In this document: one piece after another, positions 1 to 6,550 of the stretch
Numbering within the stretch: position 1 is the stretch's first letter
Layout: the number at the start of each line of letters is the position of its first letter
DNA from: Candidatus Kerfeldbacteria bacterium CG_4_10_14_0_8_um_filter_42_10
Lineage (GTDB): Bacteria; Patescibacteriota; Patescibacteriia; UM-FILTER-42-10
Assembly (NCBI GenBank): GCA_002784945.1
Contig: PFMD01000051.1
Span: 1 to 34,262 of the forward strand
Direction: 5' to 3'
Length of the DNA: 34,262 nucleotides
The notes under the pieces: model-generated
What the model saw: the letters and a program-made list of their open reading frames with translations, nothing else
Database searches by the model: none
Told to the model about the DNA's origin: nothing
Position numbers and translations under genes: made by a program

Positions 1-687
1 AAAAGCCGCCTCGGCATCCGGCATCCAGAATTCCATCATATGCCGGCGGGTCTTGGATTTCTCCGCGCGGAAAGTAGGGCCGAAATCGTAAACCTTTCCC
101 AGCGCCATGGCCATTGCCTCTAAATAAAGCTGGCCGGACTGGGATAAATAGGCCTTTTCGTCAAAATAGTCCGTTTCAAAAAGAGTGGTGGTTCCTTCAC
201 AGGAAGTGGGAGTTAAAATAGGTGTATCAGTCAAAGTGAATCCCTTTTTTCGGAAAAATTCCCGCATCTGCCAGATTATTTCATCCCGCACCGTCATGAT
301 CGCCGCCTGCCTTTCGGATCGGACCCATAAATGGCGCTGATCCATTAAAAAATCAATGCCGTGCTCTTTTTTGGAAATAGGATACTCCTCGGCTTGCTGA
401 ATCAGCTTGATCTCCTGCACTTGCATTTCGTAGCCGAAAGGAGAACGTTTGTCTTCCTGCACCTTTCCTGTAACCTCAATACTGGATTCCATGGTCAATT
501 GTTCGCATACTTTCCACGCTTCTTGAGATATGTCATCTTTGCTAACCACCGCTTGGATTCTTCCGGAACCATCCCTTAATTGCAGAAAATAAATTTTTCC
601 TGAGCTTCTAAAATTAAAAACCCAGGATTTTATTAATACTTCCTTATTAAGATTTTGAGATATCTCTGAAATTGATATTTCTTTCAT
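1..687 (-). CDS. asnS: asparaginyl-tRNA synthetase, C-terminal part beyond the window
   Basis: Class II aminoacyl-tRNA synthetase that charges tRNA-Asn in the cytoplasm. It is absent from the ORF track because it runs off the left edge; reading the minus strand from the ATG at 687 gives 229 open codons. Residues ~10-95 form the OB-fold anticodon-binding domain ([21 protein letters not shown]). The catalytic domain follows with [10 protein letters not shown] and class II motif 2 ([21 protein letters not shown]) at the cut end. The EGTTTLF and [13 protein letters not shown] patterns fit AsnRS rather than AspRS or LysRS. The C-terminal half with motif 3 is outside. A possible promoter lies only 11 nt before the start. 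Confidence 0.93.
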   Translation of the reverse strand, partial: MKEISISEISQNLNKEVLIKSWVFNFRSSGKIYFLQLRDGSGRIQAVVSKDDISQEAWKVCEQLTMESSIEVTGKVQEDKRSPFGYEMQVQEIKLIQQAEEYPISKKEHGIDFLMDQRHLWVRSERQAAIMTVRDEIIWQMREFFRKKGFTLTDTPILTPTSCEGTTTLFETDYFDEKAYLSQSGQLYLEAMAMALGKVYDFGPTFRAEKSKTRRHMMEFWMPDAEAAF

Positions 688-698
688 AATCCGCCCTT

Positions 699-728
699 AC
701 TATAGCATTTTTACCAGGTTCCTGCAAA
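699..728 (-). promoter_or_regulatory. putative extended -10 promoter of asnS
   Basis: On the minus strand, TTTGCA (723-728), an 18-nt spacer ending in TGC, then TATAGT (699-704). The TG one base before the -10 makes an extended -10. Transcription would begin about 5 nt before the ATG at 687, giving an almost leaderless mRNA. Seen by eye only. Confidence 0.4.
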
Positions 729-752
729 CAAAAACATGGTCTTTAATCTACT

Positions 753-775
753 AAAAAAGGGCTGATTTAAGCCCC
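753..775 (-). terminator. intrinsic terminator after the DUF5667/YjdF-like pair
   Basis: On the minus strand a GGGCT/AGCCC stem with a 6-nt loop is followed directly by six T. It lies 26 bp past the stop of the gene at 801-1391 and ends that two-gene transcript before asnS. Confidence 0.7.
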
Positions 776-800
776 TTAATGCCAGTTAGCCAGCAAAATT

Positions 801-1391
801 CTATGAAACGGTGGTTTTTTTCTTTCTAGTGATCACAGCTCCTACTAAAACAACGGCCAGGGCGCCTAAAAGATTACTGGTTAAATCAGAGGCGGTGTCA
901 AAGCGCTCTCCAATCCGACGAGTACTAAATAATAAGTCGCCCAGGTACTCGGAAATTTCGTAAAAGGATACTAAAAGCATGGTTACTGAAACTACGAACA
1001 AATTCAAATTGAATCGACCCAACTTAATAAAACCTTTTTTATTGAGATGGAAAAAAATATATAAAAGCGTAATGGCTACGGATAGCGAACCAACGAAATG
1101 AGTAAAATCGTCCCACCAGCCGTAACGAGAATAAAAGTAGAAAAAATTGCCCATCGCGTCTAACCAGACACCAATTACCACGGATAGCGCCACATACCAC
1201 GATAAAACAATTTGATATTTCCTTTTTAGAACTCTATCAATAATAATAAAACTAACGCCGCTGATCATGGCGGTGGTAGAAAGAGCCACTCGGCGGTCTA
1301 AAATATCATAATTCACGCCCAACTCAATTCCCATGAGAACTGCCAGACTCAATAAAAATAAAATGATTATGATTTGATTTAAAGATTTCAT
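801..1391 (-). CDS. YjdF/DUF2238-like membrane protein
   Basis: Integral membrane protein of 196 residues with about six hydrophobic segments (near 5-25, 36-52, 63-85, 98-118, 128-148, 170-190). The pattern GWWDDFTHFVGSLS, then YEISEYLGD, then a late DTASDLTSNLLGA matches the acidic/histidine layout of DUF2238 (YjdF) proteins: a D..xHF in one helix, an E in the next and a DxxxDLxxNLLGA block before the last helix. Function of that family is unknown. The tail is basic (RKKK), placing it on the cytoplasmic side. Its ATG overlaps the stop of the upstream DUF5667 gene (ATGA, 4 bp), so the two are likely translationally coupled. Confidence 0.65.
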   Translation of the reverse strand: MKSLNQIIIILFLLSLAVLMGIELGVNYDILDRRVALSTTAMISGVSFIIIDRVLKRKYQIVLSWYVALSVVIGVWLDAMGNFFYFYSRYGWWDDFTHFVGSLSVAITLLYIFFHLNKKGFIKLGRFNLNLFVVSVTMLLVSFYEISEYLGDLLFSTRRIGERFDTASDLTSNLLGALAVVLVGAVITRKKKTTVS

Positions 1392-2017
1392 TGCAGATTA
1401 TTTTCCAAAATATCCATCCCCTCTTGAATTTTTTCTTTCGTAATTTGGAATCCGGTTTGGGAAACATCTTTAATGTTAGAAATAACCTCTTTTAGATTAT
1501 CGGGAACTTGAGCCTGCAACTGATTTAAAACTGCCTCATGTCTTTCTTTGTTTTGTTGGACCAGATTATAAATTTCCGTTAAGTCTCTGCTCTTATTCTT
1601 TGCTTTGGTGATATTACTATTGACTTCTTCCATCTGTTGGTTAAAACGGTCAAGTGATCCATTAATTAAATCGGTTTTTTTATTCTGGATCAGCGTTTCA
1701 GTTTCTTCCAACCGTTTATTGGCTAAGTTAATTCCGTATTTGATCTTTTTATTGGTATTAAAAATAAACCAGCCTTTTACCTCTTCCCAGGATCTTTTCA
1801 AAAAGTAAAACGGGCTGGAAGGCAATAATTTTATGTCAGGAAGATTAACATCAATATCGACTATCGTCGTTTCGTTTGTTTCTGGGGAGTTGACATTGGC
1901 AATGTAGCCGTCTTCCATTACTGGAGTAATATCGGAATTTTCAATTTCAACCATGGATTGAGCAAGCGCGATCATAGGAAACAGCAAAAGAATAAATATT
2001 AATGTAGCTTTTTTCAT
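1388..2017 (-). CDS. secreted DUF5667-like protein
   Basis: 209 residues with a signal peptide (basic MKK, hydrophobic 4-17, ALAQS cleavage-like site near 19-20). An acidic linker follows, then LPSSPFYFLKRSWEEVKGW and a long charged helical stretch (~85-175) rich in Lys, Glu and Gln. The P.SPFYFLKRxWE opening followed by LANKRLEETETL and repeated helices is typical of DUF5667, a domain of exported proteins common in CPR and other bacteria and of unknown role. No cell-wall anchor was seen, so it is probably released or tethered through its partner. It is the first gene of a two-gene unit with the overlapping YjdF-like gene. Function not assigned. Confidence 0.65.
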   Translation of the reverse strand: MKKATLIFILLLFPMIALAQSMVEIENSDITPVMEDGYIANVNSPETNETTIVDIDVNLPDIKLLPSSPFYFLKRSWEEVKGWFIFNTNKKIKYGINLANKRLEETETLIQNKKTDLINGSLDRFNQQMEEVNSNITKAKNKSRDLTEIYNLVQQNKERHEAVLNQLQAQVPDNLKEVISNIKDVSQTGFQITKEKIQEGMDILENNLQ

Positions 2018-2044
2018 ATTATTGGATAATTACTGATTATTCTA

Positions 2045-2073
2045 AGTATACCAATAAAAAAACCGCTTTGAAA
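2045..2073 (-). promoter_or_regulatory. putative extended -10 promoter of the DUF5667/YjdF-like pair
   Basis: Minus strand: weak TTTCAA -35 (2068-2073), 17-nt spacer ending TGG, TATACT -10 (2045-2050). The leader would be about 20 nt. The spacer overlaps the T-run of the terminator of the upstream gene, so one unit stops where the next begins. Confidence 0.45.
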
Positions 2074-2077
2074 GCGG
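2056..2077 (-). terminator. intrinsic terminator of the 2184-2918 gene
   Basis: CCGCTT/AAGCGG stem with a very short loop, followed on the minus strand by seven T. It lies about 105 bp past the stop of the hypothetical gene. The 2078-2183 stretch in between shows nothing else. Confidence 0.75.
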
Positions 2078-2183
2078 CTCAGGTGGTTAGTGTATCTTTT
2101 GAGATAATTTAACTGGATTCGTCTACTTTAGTCTCTATGCACAATTTGATTCACAACAAGAGTAGATCGGTCTAAAATTTTGT

Positions 2184-2918
2184 TCAGAAAGCATATTTTT
2201 CAAACGGACTTTCCGTAGTTTCTATTGCTGGCCATGCGAAATAGTATTGATCTGGTGCTGACCAATTCTCATAAGGTTTAATATTAAATAGAGAATTTGC
2301 TCCATACCAGAAATCATCCTTATCCTTTTGCACTAACATAGTTTCGTCGTTGTATGGATTAAAAGCGTATTCATTGAATTGAGAATACAGAATAATTAGT
2401 ACGCTAGCTACTGCATATATAACATTTTCTAATTTTGCAAGACTAAAATAATTCACGCGGTCATGTTTTACTAAATTATAATTTTTATACCAATTAAGAG
2501 ATTGACTCTTAGACCAGTCGCTTAATGGCATAATTATTTTAACCACCGGGTACCAAAAATTCATTTTAATTTGATATTCAGATACTCGAGTTGCTTTATT
2601 AATTTTACGATAATCAGTAATATCAAGATTTCCTCTTTTTTTATATCCATTTGCATTGAGTATGCCTTTACAATTTGTTTCAAATTCTGTGGCACTGCGT
2701 AGCAATAACTCATAAAGTCTATGTGAAAAAACATGCATATTCTCATCAACTGGTTCAATGTACTCTAAAATTTTCTTAAGATCATTTTCTATTAATTGAT
2801 ATGACTGAATAAGCGTAAATCTGTCAGGGGCATATCTCCTGTCTAATATGTACTCCGTGCCACTTTCTACCCTTGCAATTCTATAATATGGTTTTTTTAT
2901 GCTCATGCTCAAAGACAC
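2184..2918 (-). CDS. hypothetical protein, mostly helical, tRNA-linked
   Basis: 244 residues, not confidently recognised. No signal peptide; one weakly hydrophobic helix (VIYAVASVLIILYS, ~185-200) after a conserved-looking SLNWYKNYNLVKHDRVNYF. The layout RLYELLLRSATEFETNCKGI then a W..YN.VKHDR block recalls alpha-helical HEPN-like proteins, but this is a resemblance only. The start is taken as the GTG at 2918 because AGGA lies about 6 nt upstream; an ATG at 2906 is the alternative. The gene begins only 13 bp after the 3' end of tRNA-Lys on the same strand and has no promoter of its own that I can see, so it is probably read from the tRNA promoter. It is more AT-rich than most neighbours, which suggests recent acquisition. 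Confidence 0.7.
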   Translation of the reverse strand: MSLSMSIKKPYYRIARVESGTEYILDRRYAPDRFTLIQSYQLIENDLKKILEYIEPVDENMHVFSHRLYELLLRSATEFETNCKGILNANGYKKRGNLDITDYRKINKATRVSEYQIKMNFWYPVVKIIMPLSDWSKSQSLNWYKNYNLVKHDRVNYFSLAKLENVIYAVASVLIILYSQFNEYAFNPYNDETMLVQKDKDDFWYGANSLFNIKPYENWSAPDQYYFAWPAIETTESPFEKYAF

Positions 2919-2931
2919 TTTGTTTCCTAAT

Positions 2932-3008
2932 TGGTGCGCCCTGCAGGATTCGGACCTGCGACCATCTGCTTAAAAGGCAGTTGCTCTACCAGGCTGAGCT
3001 AAGGGCGC
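2932..3008 (-). tRNA. trnK: tRNA-Lys (anticodon TTT), CCA encoded
   Basis: 77 nt with the 3' CCA included in the gene. Acceptor GCGCCCT pairs fully with AGGGCGC. The D arm has GCTCAGCCTGGTAGAGC, the anticodon loop is CTTTTAA giving TTT, and the T stem GCAGG/CCTGC encloses TCCGAAT. It reads Lys codons AAA/AAG. The first 13 nt of the tRNA are repeated at 3111-3123 with a palindromic element in between, yet the tRNA itself is intact. The 61-aa plus-strand ORF over it is an antisense artefact. Confidence 0.96.
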
Positions 3009-3123
3009 CCGACTGCGCTCCGATTATCATCGGAGCTTCGACGGGCAAGCATATTTAAATCATTAAGCTGCTTGCCTTCCGAAGCTCAAATGGAATTTGA
3101 GCGCAGGGAGGAGCTAAGGGCGC
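2996..3123. repeat. palindromic element flanked by a 13-bp duplication of the tRNA-Lys 5' end
   Basis: GAGCTAAGGGCGC occurs perfectly at 2996-3008 (inside tRNA-Lys) and at 3111-3123. The 102 bp between them (3009-3110) form a nested palindrome: outer CTGCGCTC (3013-3020) with GAGCGCAG (3099-3106), inner GAGCTTCG..GGCAAGC with GCTTGCC..CGAAGCTC, and two private hairpins, CTCCGAT/ATCGGAG (3018-3035) and GCTCAAAT/ATTTGAGC (3084-3102). The arrangement looks like a MITE-type insertion with target duplication that left a complete tRNA. There is no coding capacity. Confidence 0.75.
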
Positions 3124-3140
3124 AAAATAATGTATGACTT

Positions 3141-3169
3141 ATTTTAACAAAGTATAGTAAATAAATCAA
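3141..3169 (-). promoter_or_regulatory. putative promoter of tRNA-Lys
   Basis: Minus strand: TTGATT (3164-3169), 17-nt spacer ending TGT, TAAAAT (3141-3146). The start would fall near 3134, so the transcript carries the duplicated 13-nt tRNA fragment and the palindromic element before the mature tRNA. Confidence 0.5.
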
Positions 3170-3261
3170 GAAATGCCTCCTTATAACTAATCGGATGCAC
3201 TGCCGAATGATTCTGAAATATTTTAAATATTTGCTGCGTAGTAATTTTAAGAGGTCATACT

Positions 3262-3290
3262 TTAGTAATTTGATATTGCTATCGTATGAT
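3262..3290 (+). promoter_or_regulatory. weak candidate promoter of the permease-ATPase pair
   Basis: TTAGTA, 17-nt spacer, TATGAT, about 25 bp before the ATG at 3315. The -35 matches poorly. Nothing better was seen in the rest of the 3124-3314 gap, which is AT-rich and otherwise empty apart from the divergent tRNA promoter. Confidence 0.25.
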
Positions 3291-3314
3291 CATTTCATTA
3301 AAATAAAAAAAATC

Positions 3315-4943
3315 ATGTTTTATCTGCGCTATTTATGGGCCGAATTAACCCGCCGTTGGAGTAAGACGCTCACTATTTCTTTAGGCCTAGCCATGGCCAG
3401 CGCCATCATAATTACCATCATTTCGGTATCTCAAAGTCTGTCCACGGCTCAAGATAAAGTGCTGAATCCTTTGCAGAACGTGGGAACCGACATTATGGTC
3501 AGCCGGACGGTAGATTCGGAAGAAATTCAAAATCTGGATGATGCCACTCGAGAAGAAGCACTTAATGACAATCGGATCACAATGGATTTTTCCAAGCTCG
3601 GAGAGCCCGGAGAGCAATTTGCCAACGATACGCTTATGCCGGGCAGCATGCTTACCTTTGCTTCCTCGGAAACGGAAAAACTGGATCCCTCGCTGGTAAA
3701 AACATACGCCACCGGGTTGGTGCTGAACGTAGTGCATCAGGAAGGGACTATTCCGAAATTGGCGGCTGAAATTGAAACCGGCGGACAGCGCATTGGATTC
3801 AGTCAGTCATTTCAAGTGAGCGATGCGGATCGTCAAGCTTTTATGGACGCTCAACAAAAGGCCATGGAGGAGTTAAAAAGCAAAGGCATTGACCCCAATT
3901 CAGAAGAGGGTCAAAAACTGATGCGCCAATCCGTCCCTAATCCGGTCTCTACGGTAAATGGCGAAGTAGAAGTTCCTAAATCAGTAATCCGCCAGGAAAT
4001 TGGATCATTTTCGACCGATGTTAAAACGGAAAACTTCACGTTAGCCGGAGTAGATACCAGCAAGAATGACATTGGGCTTATTCTTCCCAACCAGATTGTC
4101 GAAGGACGTTATTTAGAACAGCCCGGCGAGGTGGTGGCCACTCGAGCCTTTGCGCAAAAAAAGAATTATTCTTTGAATGGCACGATTACTATTGCGGAAA
4201 AAGAATTCACTCTGGTAGGTATAGTAGATCCCAAGTTATACACTATGTCGGCCGATTTGTATTTGTCTCTGACCGACGCGCAACAACTGGCTGGTCGCGA
4301 CGGCCGGATCAACGTATTGCTGGTTAAGGCCAGTAATGCGGACAATGTTAAGCTGGCGGGCGAAAGCGCGGCCGGATTATTCCCCGGAGCAAAAGTGACC
4401 GATGCGTCAGAAACCGCCCAACAGGTTTCAGGCAGTTTGGTCAGCGCCGCCAGCTTAACCGATAAATTCATCGGCGTGACCAGTATTATTGTTGTGCTTG
4501 CGGCTTTTATTATAGTCAGCTTACTTACCATTCTTTCGGTCAACAAACGAGTACGGGAAATCGGCACTCTTAAAGCAATTGGTTGGAAAAACCATTTGAT
4601 TATTCGACAAATAATTGCCGAGAACATTGTAATTGGAGTAATTGGCGCGGCACTCGGTATTGGTTTGGCGCTGGGAGCGATCGCCCTTTTGAATCATTAC
4701 GACATTTCGCTTTCCGCCACTGTTGCCGGCACTGATAACGGATTCGGTTTTGCGCGGCGATTCTTAGGAGGCGAAAATAATGAGGGGGTAACTGCTAGTG
4801 TCCAGCTTAACGTAATTTACACCTATACGGTGCTGGCCTTAGGTTCATTGATTGCCTTAGCTGCTTCCCTTTTTGCCGGCGCTTTGGCAGCGATCAAAGC
4901 GGCTAAAATGAAGCCGCAGGAGGCCTTTCGCAATCTGGAATAA
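3315..4943 (+). CDS. FtsX/MacB-type ABC transporter permease
   Basis: 542 residues from the ATG at 3315. The track start at 3195 adds 40 residues with no family character, while MFYLRYLWAELTRRWSKT is the usual beginning of this family. Topology: one TM helix (~17-40), a large extracytoplasmic MacB-core-like domain (~40-375), then three TM helices (~383-410, 435-460, 500-527) of the FtsX domain, with the typical VNKRVREIGTLKAIGWKN between TM2 and TM3 and the AAKMKPQEAFRNLE ending. It would work with the ATPase encoded 29 bp downstream. Family members move lipoproteins, peptides or drugs, or transmit mechanical signals to envelope enzymes; no substrate can be read here. No good ribosome-binding site is visible. 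Confidence 0.88.
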   Translation: MFYLRYLWAELTRRWSKTLTISLGLAMASAIIITIISVSQSLSTAQDKVLNPLQNVGTDIMVSRTVDSEEIQNLDDATREEALNDNRITMDFSKLGEPGEQFANDTLMPGSMLTFASSETEKLDPSLVKTYATGLVLNVVHQEGTIPKLAAEIETGGQRIGFSQSFQVSDADRQAFMDAQQKAMEELKSKGIDPNSEEGQKLMRQSVPNPVSTVNGEVEVPKSVIRQEIGSFSTDVKTENFTLAGVDTSKNDIGLILPNQIVEGRYLEQPGEVVATRAFAQKKNYSLNGTITIAEKEFTLVGIVDPKLYTMSADLYLSLTDAQQLAGRDGRINVLLVKASNADNVKLAGESAAGLFPGAKVTDASETAQQVSGSLVSAASLTDKFIGVTSIIVVLAAFIIVSLLTILSVNKRVREIGTLKAIGWKNHLIIRQIIAENIVIGVIGAALGIGLALGAIALLNHYDISLSATVAGTDNGFGFARRFLGGENNEGVTASVQLNVIYTYTVLALGSLIALAASLFAGALAAIKAAKMKPQEAFRNLE

Positions 4944-4972
4944 TCGGATCGACTAACCAATTGATTAAAAAT

Positions 4973-5632
4973 ATGACTTTTATTAAAGTAAAAAATCTGC
5001 TGAAACAATATCGACAAGGAACCAAAACGATTAACGCAGTAGATGACATTGATCTTAACCTGAACAAAGGAGAGTTTCTGGCCATTATCGGATCATCGGG
5101 ATCAGGAAAAAGCACTCTGTTGCAATTAATTGGCGGATTGGACCGACCAACTAAAGGCATCATTGAAATAGATGGTGCTGAAATTACTAAAATAAGTGAT
5201 GCTAAGTTGACTACGCTTCGTCGAGATAAAATAGGATTCATTTTCCAAAATTTCAATCTAATCCCCACCCTTACCGCCGCTCAAAATGTTGAAGCGGTTA
5301 TTGCTAAACGAACCAAAAGGGATAGAGCCCGAGTTAAAGAAGTGTTAAAAAAAGTAGGGCTAGAAGAAAGAGCTAATCATTTGCCCAGTCTGCTTTCCGG
5401 CGGAGAGCAACAACGGGTAGCCATTGCCCGAGCACTGATTAATGAACCGGCGATAATTTTAGCAGACGAGCCGACGGGAAATCTGGATAGCAAGACCGGC
5501 GAAAGCATTATTCGGATCCTGCACGATTTAAATAAACAAAATAAAAAGACAGTTATTCTGGTCACCCATTCCGACTATGTTAAAAAATATGCCGATCAGA
5601 CTATTGAAATTAAAGACGGAAAAATAACATAA
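4973..5632 (+). CDS. ABC transporter ATP-binding protein (LolD/MacB type)
   Basis: Cytoplasmic ATPase partner of the permease just upstream. All nucleotide-binding motifs are present in order: Walker [11 protein letters not shown]-loop [10 protein letters not shown], signature LLSGGEQQR, Walker [13 protein letters not shown] and the H-loop histidine in [15 protein letters not shown] and the short 219-residue single domain are characteristic of the LolD/MacB/FtsE group. The track begins at a TTG (4961); the ATG at 4973 ([13 protein letters not shown]) fits family length better. No Shine-Dalgarno sequence is evident at either, so coupling to the permease is likely. No terminator was seen before the promoter at 5676. 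Confidence 0.92.
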   Translation: MTFIKVKNLLKQYRQGTKTINAVDDIDLNLNKGEFLAIIGSSGSGKSTLLQLIGGLDRPTKGIIEIDGAEITKISDAKLTTLRRDKIGFIFQNFNLIPTLTAAQNVEAVIAKRTKRDRARVKEVLKKVGLEERANHLPSLLSGGEQQRVAIARALINEPAIILADEPTGNLDSKTGESIIRILHDLNKQNKKTVILVTHSDYVKKYADQTIEIKDGKIT

Positions 5633-5675
5633 TGTATTAGAGATAATAGGATTGACGGTAAATGCTCTAAACTGC

Positions 5676-5704
5676 TTTTCCACTGCGATTAGAAATGATA
5701 TAAT
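5676..5704 (+). promoter_or_regulatory. extended -10 promoter of the lipoprotein gene
   Basis: TGATATAAT (perfect -10 at 5699-5704 with the extended TG), 17 nt after a poor -35 (TTTTCC). Start expected near 5711, giving a leader of about 30 nt. Confidence 0.6.
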
Positions 5705-5740
5705 AGAAAAGCGGTATTTTATTATTATCCCTAAAACACT

Positions 5741-6265
5741 ATGTTTAAAAAAGTTACCTCAATCGCCATGTTTTTGGCGCTTTTTTTATTAATTAGCGGA
5801 TTCGGCGGATGCGGAAAGAAAGCGGCTGAAAAAACAGCGGAAGAAGCCACAGAAAGAGCCCTAGAGAGTTCCACGGGCGGTCAAGCAGATGTAGACATAA
5901 GCGATAACACCGTCACCGTTAATACTAATGCGGGATCTTATCAAGTAGGCGGTAACGTAGATTTACCCTCTGACTTTCCTGACGATGTCTACGTCGTCGA
6001 CGGCACAATCACCGCGGCAATTACTTCTGTTGAAAATAAAGGATACACCGTTTCCATTGAAACCACTCAATCAGTCAACGACCTTAAAACTTTATACGAG
6101 CAGAAATTAGCAGATGAGGGTTGGACTGTTAATTTAACCATGACTTACGAAGGTGGAGCGTCGGTCGGCGGAGAAAAAGGTAACCGGATAGTCTCAATCG
6201 GTATTAATCCCAGTGAAGAGGGAAAAACAACTGTGGTGGTTACCACTTCTGAAACAAACTATTAG
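5741..6265 (+). CDS. predicted lipoprotein of unknown function
   Basis: 174 residues. Signal sequence MFKKVTSIAMFLALFLLISGFGGC with a probable lipobox ending in Cys24 (FGGC, not ideal at -3). A short Ala/Glu/Lys-rich helical linker follows, then a repeated-strand domain: DISDNTVTVNTNAGSYQVGGNVDLPSDFPDDVYVVDGTI and a second half with LYEQKLADEGWTVNLTMTYEGG. The LPxDFPxDVxV and YxxxLxxxGW patterns recur in small exported CPR and Firmicutes proteins of no known role; the latter half looks like a compact alpha/beta fold. The gene has its own promoter and ends 7 nt before a long hairpin, so it is a single-gene unit. Surface-attached binding protein is a guess. Confidence 0.75.
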   Translation: MFKKVTSIAMFLALFLLISGFGGCGKKAAEKTAEEATERALESSTGGQADVDISDNTVTVNTNAGSYQVGGNVDLPSDFPDDVYVVDGTITAAITSVENKGYTVSIETTQSVNDLKTLYEQKLADEGWTVNLTMTYEGGASVGGEKGNRIVSIGINPSEEGKTTVVVTTSETNY

Positions 6266-6272
6266 TCGGAAT

Positions 6273-6352
6273 AAAAACAGGTGAGTTCGACCTGATTCTC
6301 TACCTTCCCTTGGGTTAAGGCGAGTCAGGATGAACATTTATCGCCTGTTTTT
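6273..6352 (+). terminator. long structured terminator-like hairpin after the lipoprotein gene
   Basis: A 12-bp outer stem (AAAAACAGGTGA with TCGCCTGTTTTT, one G-U) encloses GTTC/GAAC, CCTGA/TCAGG and a further CCTT/AAGG stem: about 80 nt of nested pairing ending in T5. T-runs exist on both strands, so it could work both ways. A small structured RNA is the alternative. Confidence 0.5.
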
Positions 6353-6403
6353 GCATTTTCCCCTTCTGGCTAGGTAGGTGGACAAAATGTAGAAAACATC
6401 CTC

Positions 6404-6433
6404 TTGCTCCGATTAATTCAAAGGTGGTAAGAT
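6404..6433 (+). promoter_or_regulatory. putative extended -10 promoter of dnaB
   Basis: TTGCTC (6404-6409), 18-nt spacer ending TGG, TAAGAT (6428-6433). Predicted start near 6440, leaving a leader of about 110 nt that contains the AGCT repeat. Confidence 0.4.
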
Positions 6434-6450
6434 GGTTAAGAATTAGGAAA

Positions 6451-6545
6451 TAGCTTATTAGCTGGTAGCTTTTTAGCTTCTTAGAAATTTTAATAAGCTA
6501 CTTCCTACAAGCTACAAGCTAAAAAGCTAACAAGCTACAAGCTAA
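6451..6545. repeat. AGCT-rich palindromic repeat, copy 1
   Basis: A run of TAGCTTATTAGCTGGTAGC-type units on the left and complementary ACAAGCTAAAAAGC-type units on the right, forming a long imperfect hairpin. The core at 6481-6514 matches 17889-17922 at 32 of 34 positions in the same orientation. A 19-bp stretch (6466-6484) recurs exactly at 29006-29024. It fills the dnaB leader. Confidence 0.75.
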
Positions 6546-6550
6546 ATAAA

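Noticed and set aside
2873-3058. 61-aa plus-strand ORF (GAPCRIRTCDHLLKRQLLYQ...)
   Set aside because: It is the antisense reading of tRNA-Lys, a well-known source of false protein entries.
3195-3314. 40-residue N-terminal addition to the permease given in the ORF track
   Set aside because: No family similarity, AT-rich intergenic composition, and MFYLRYLWAEL at 3315 is the usual start of FtsX-type permeases.
4166-5268. Large minus-strand ORFs (153 and 121 aa) opposite the permease and ATPase
   Set aside because: Shadows of clearly conserved plus-strand genes; the translations show no domain character.
6273-6352. Possible SRP (4.5S) RNA
   Set aside because: The hairpin lacks the conserved apical SRP loop motif (GGAA with the AGCAG side) on both strands.
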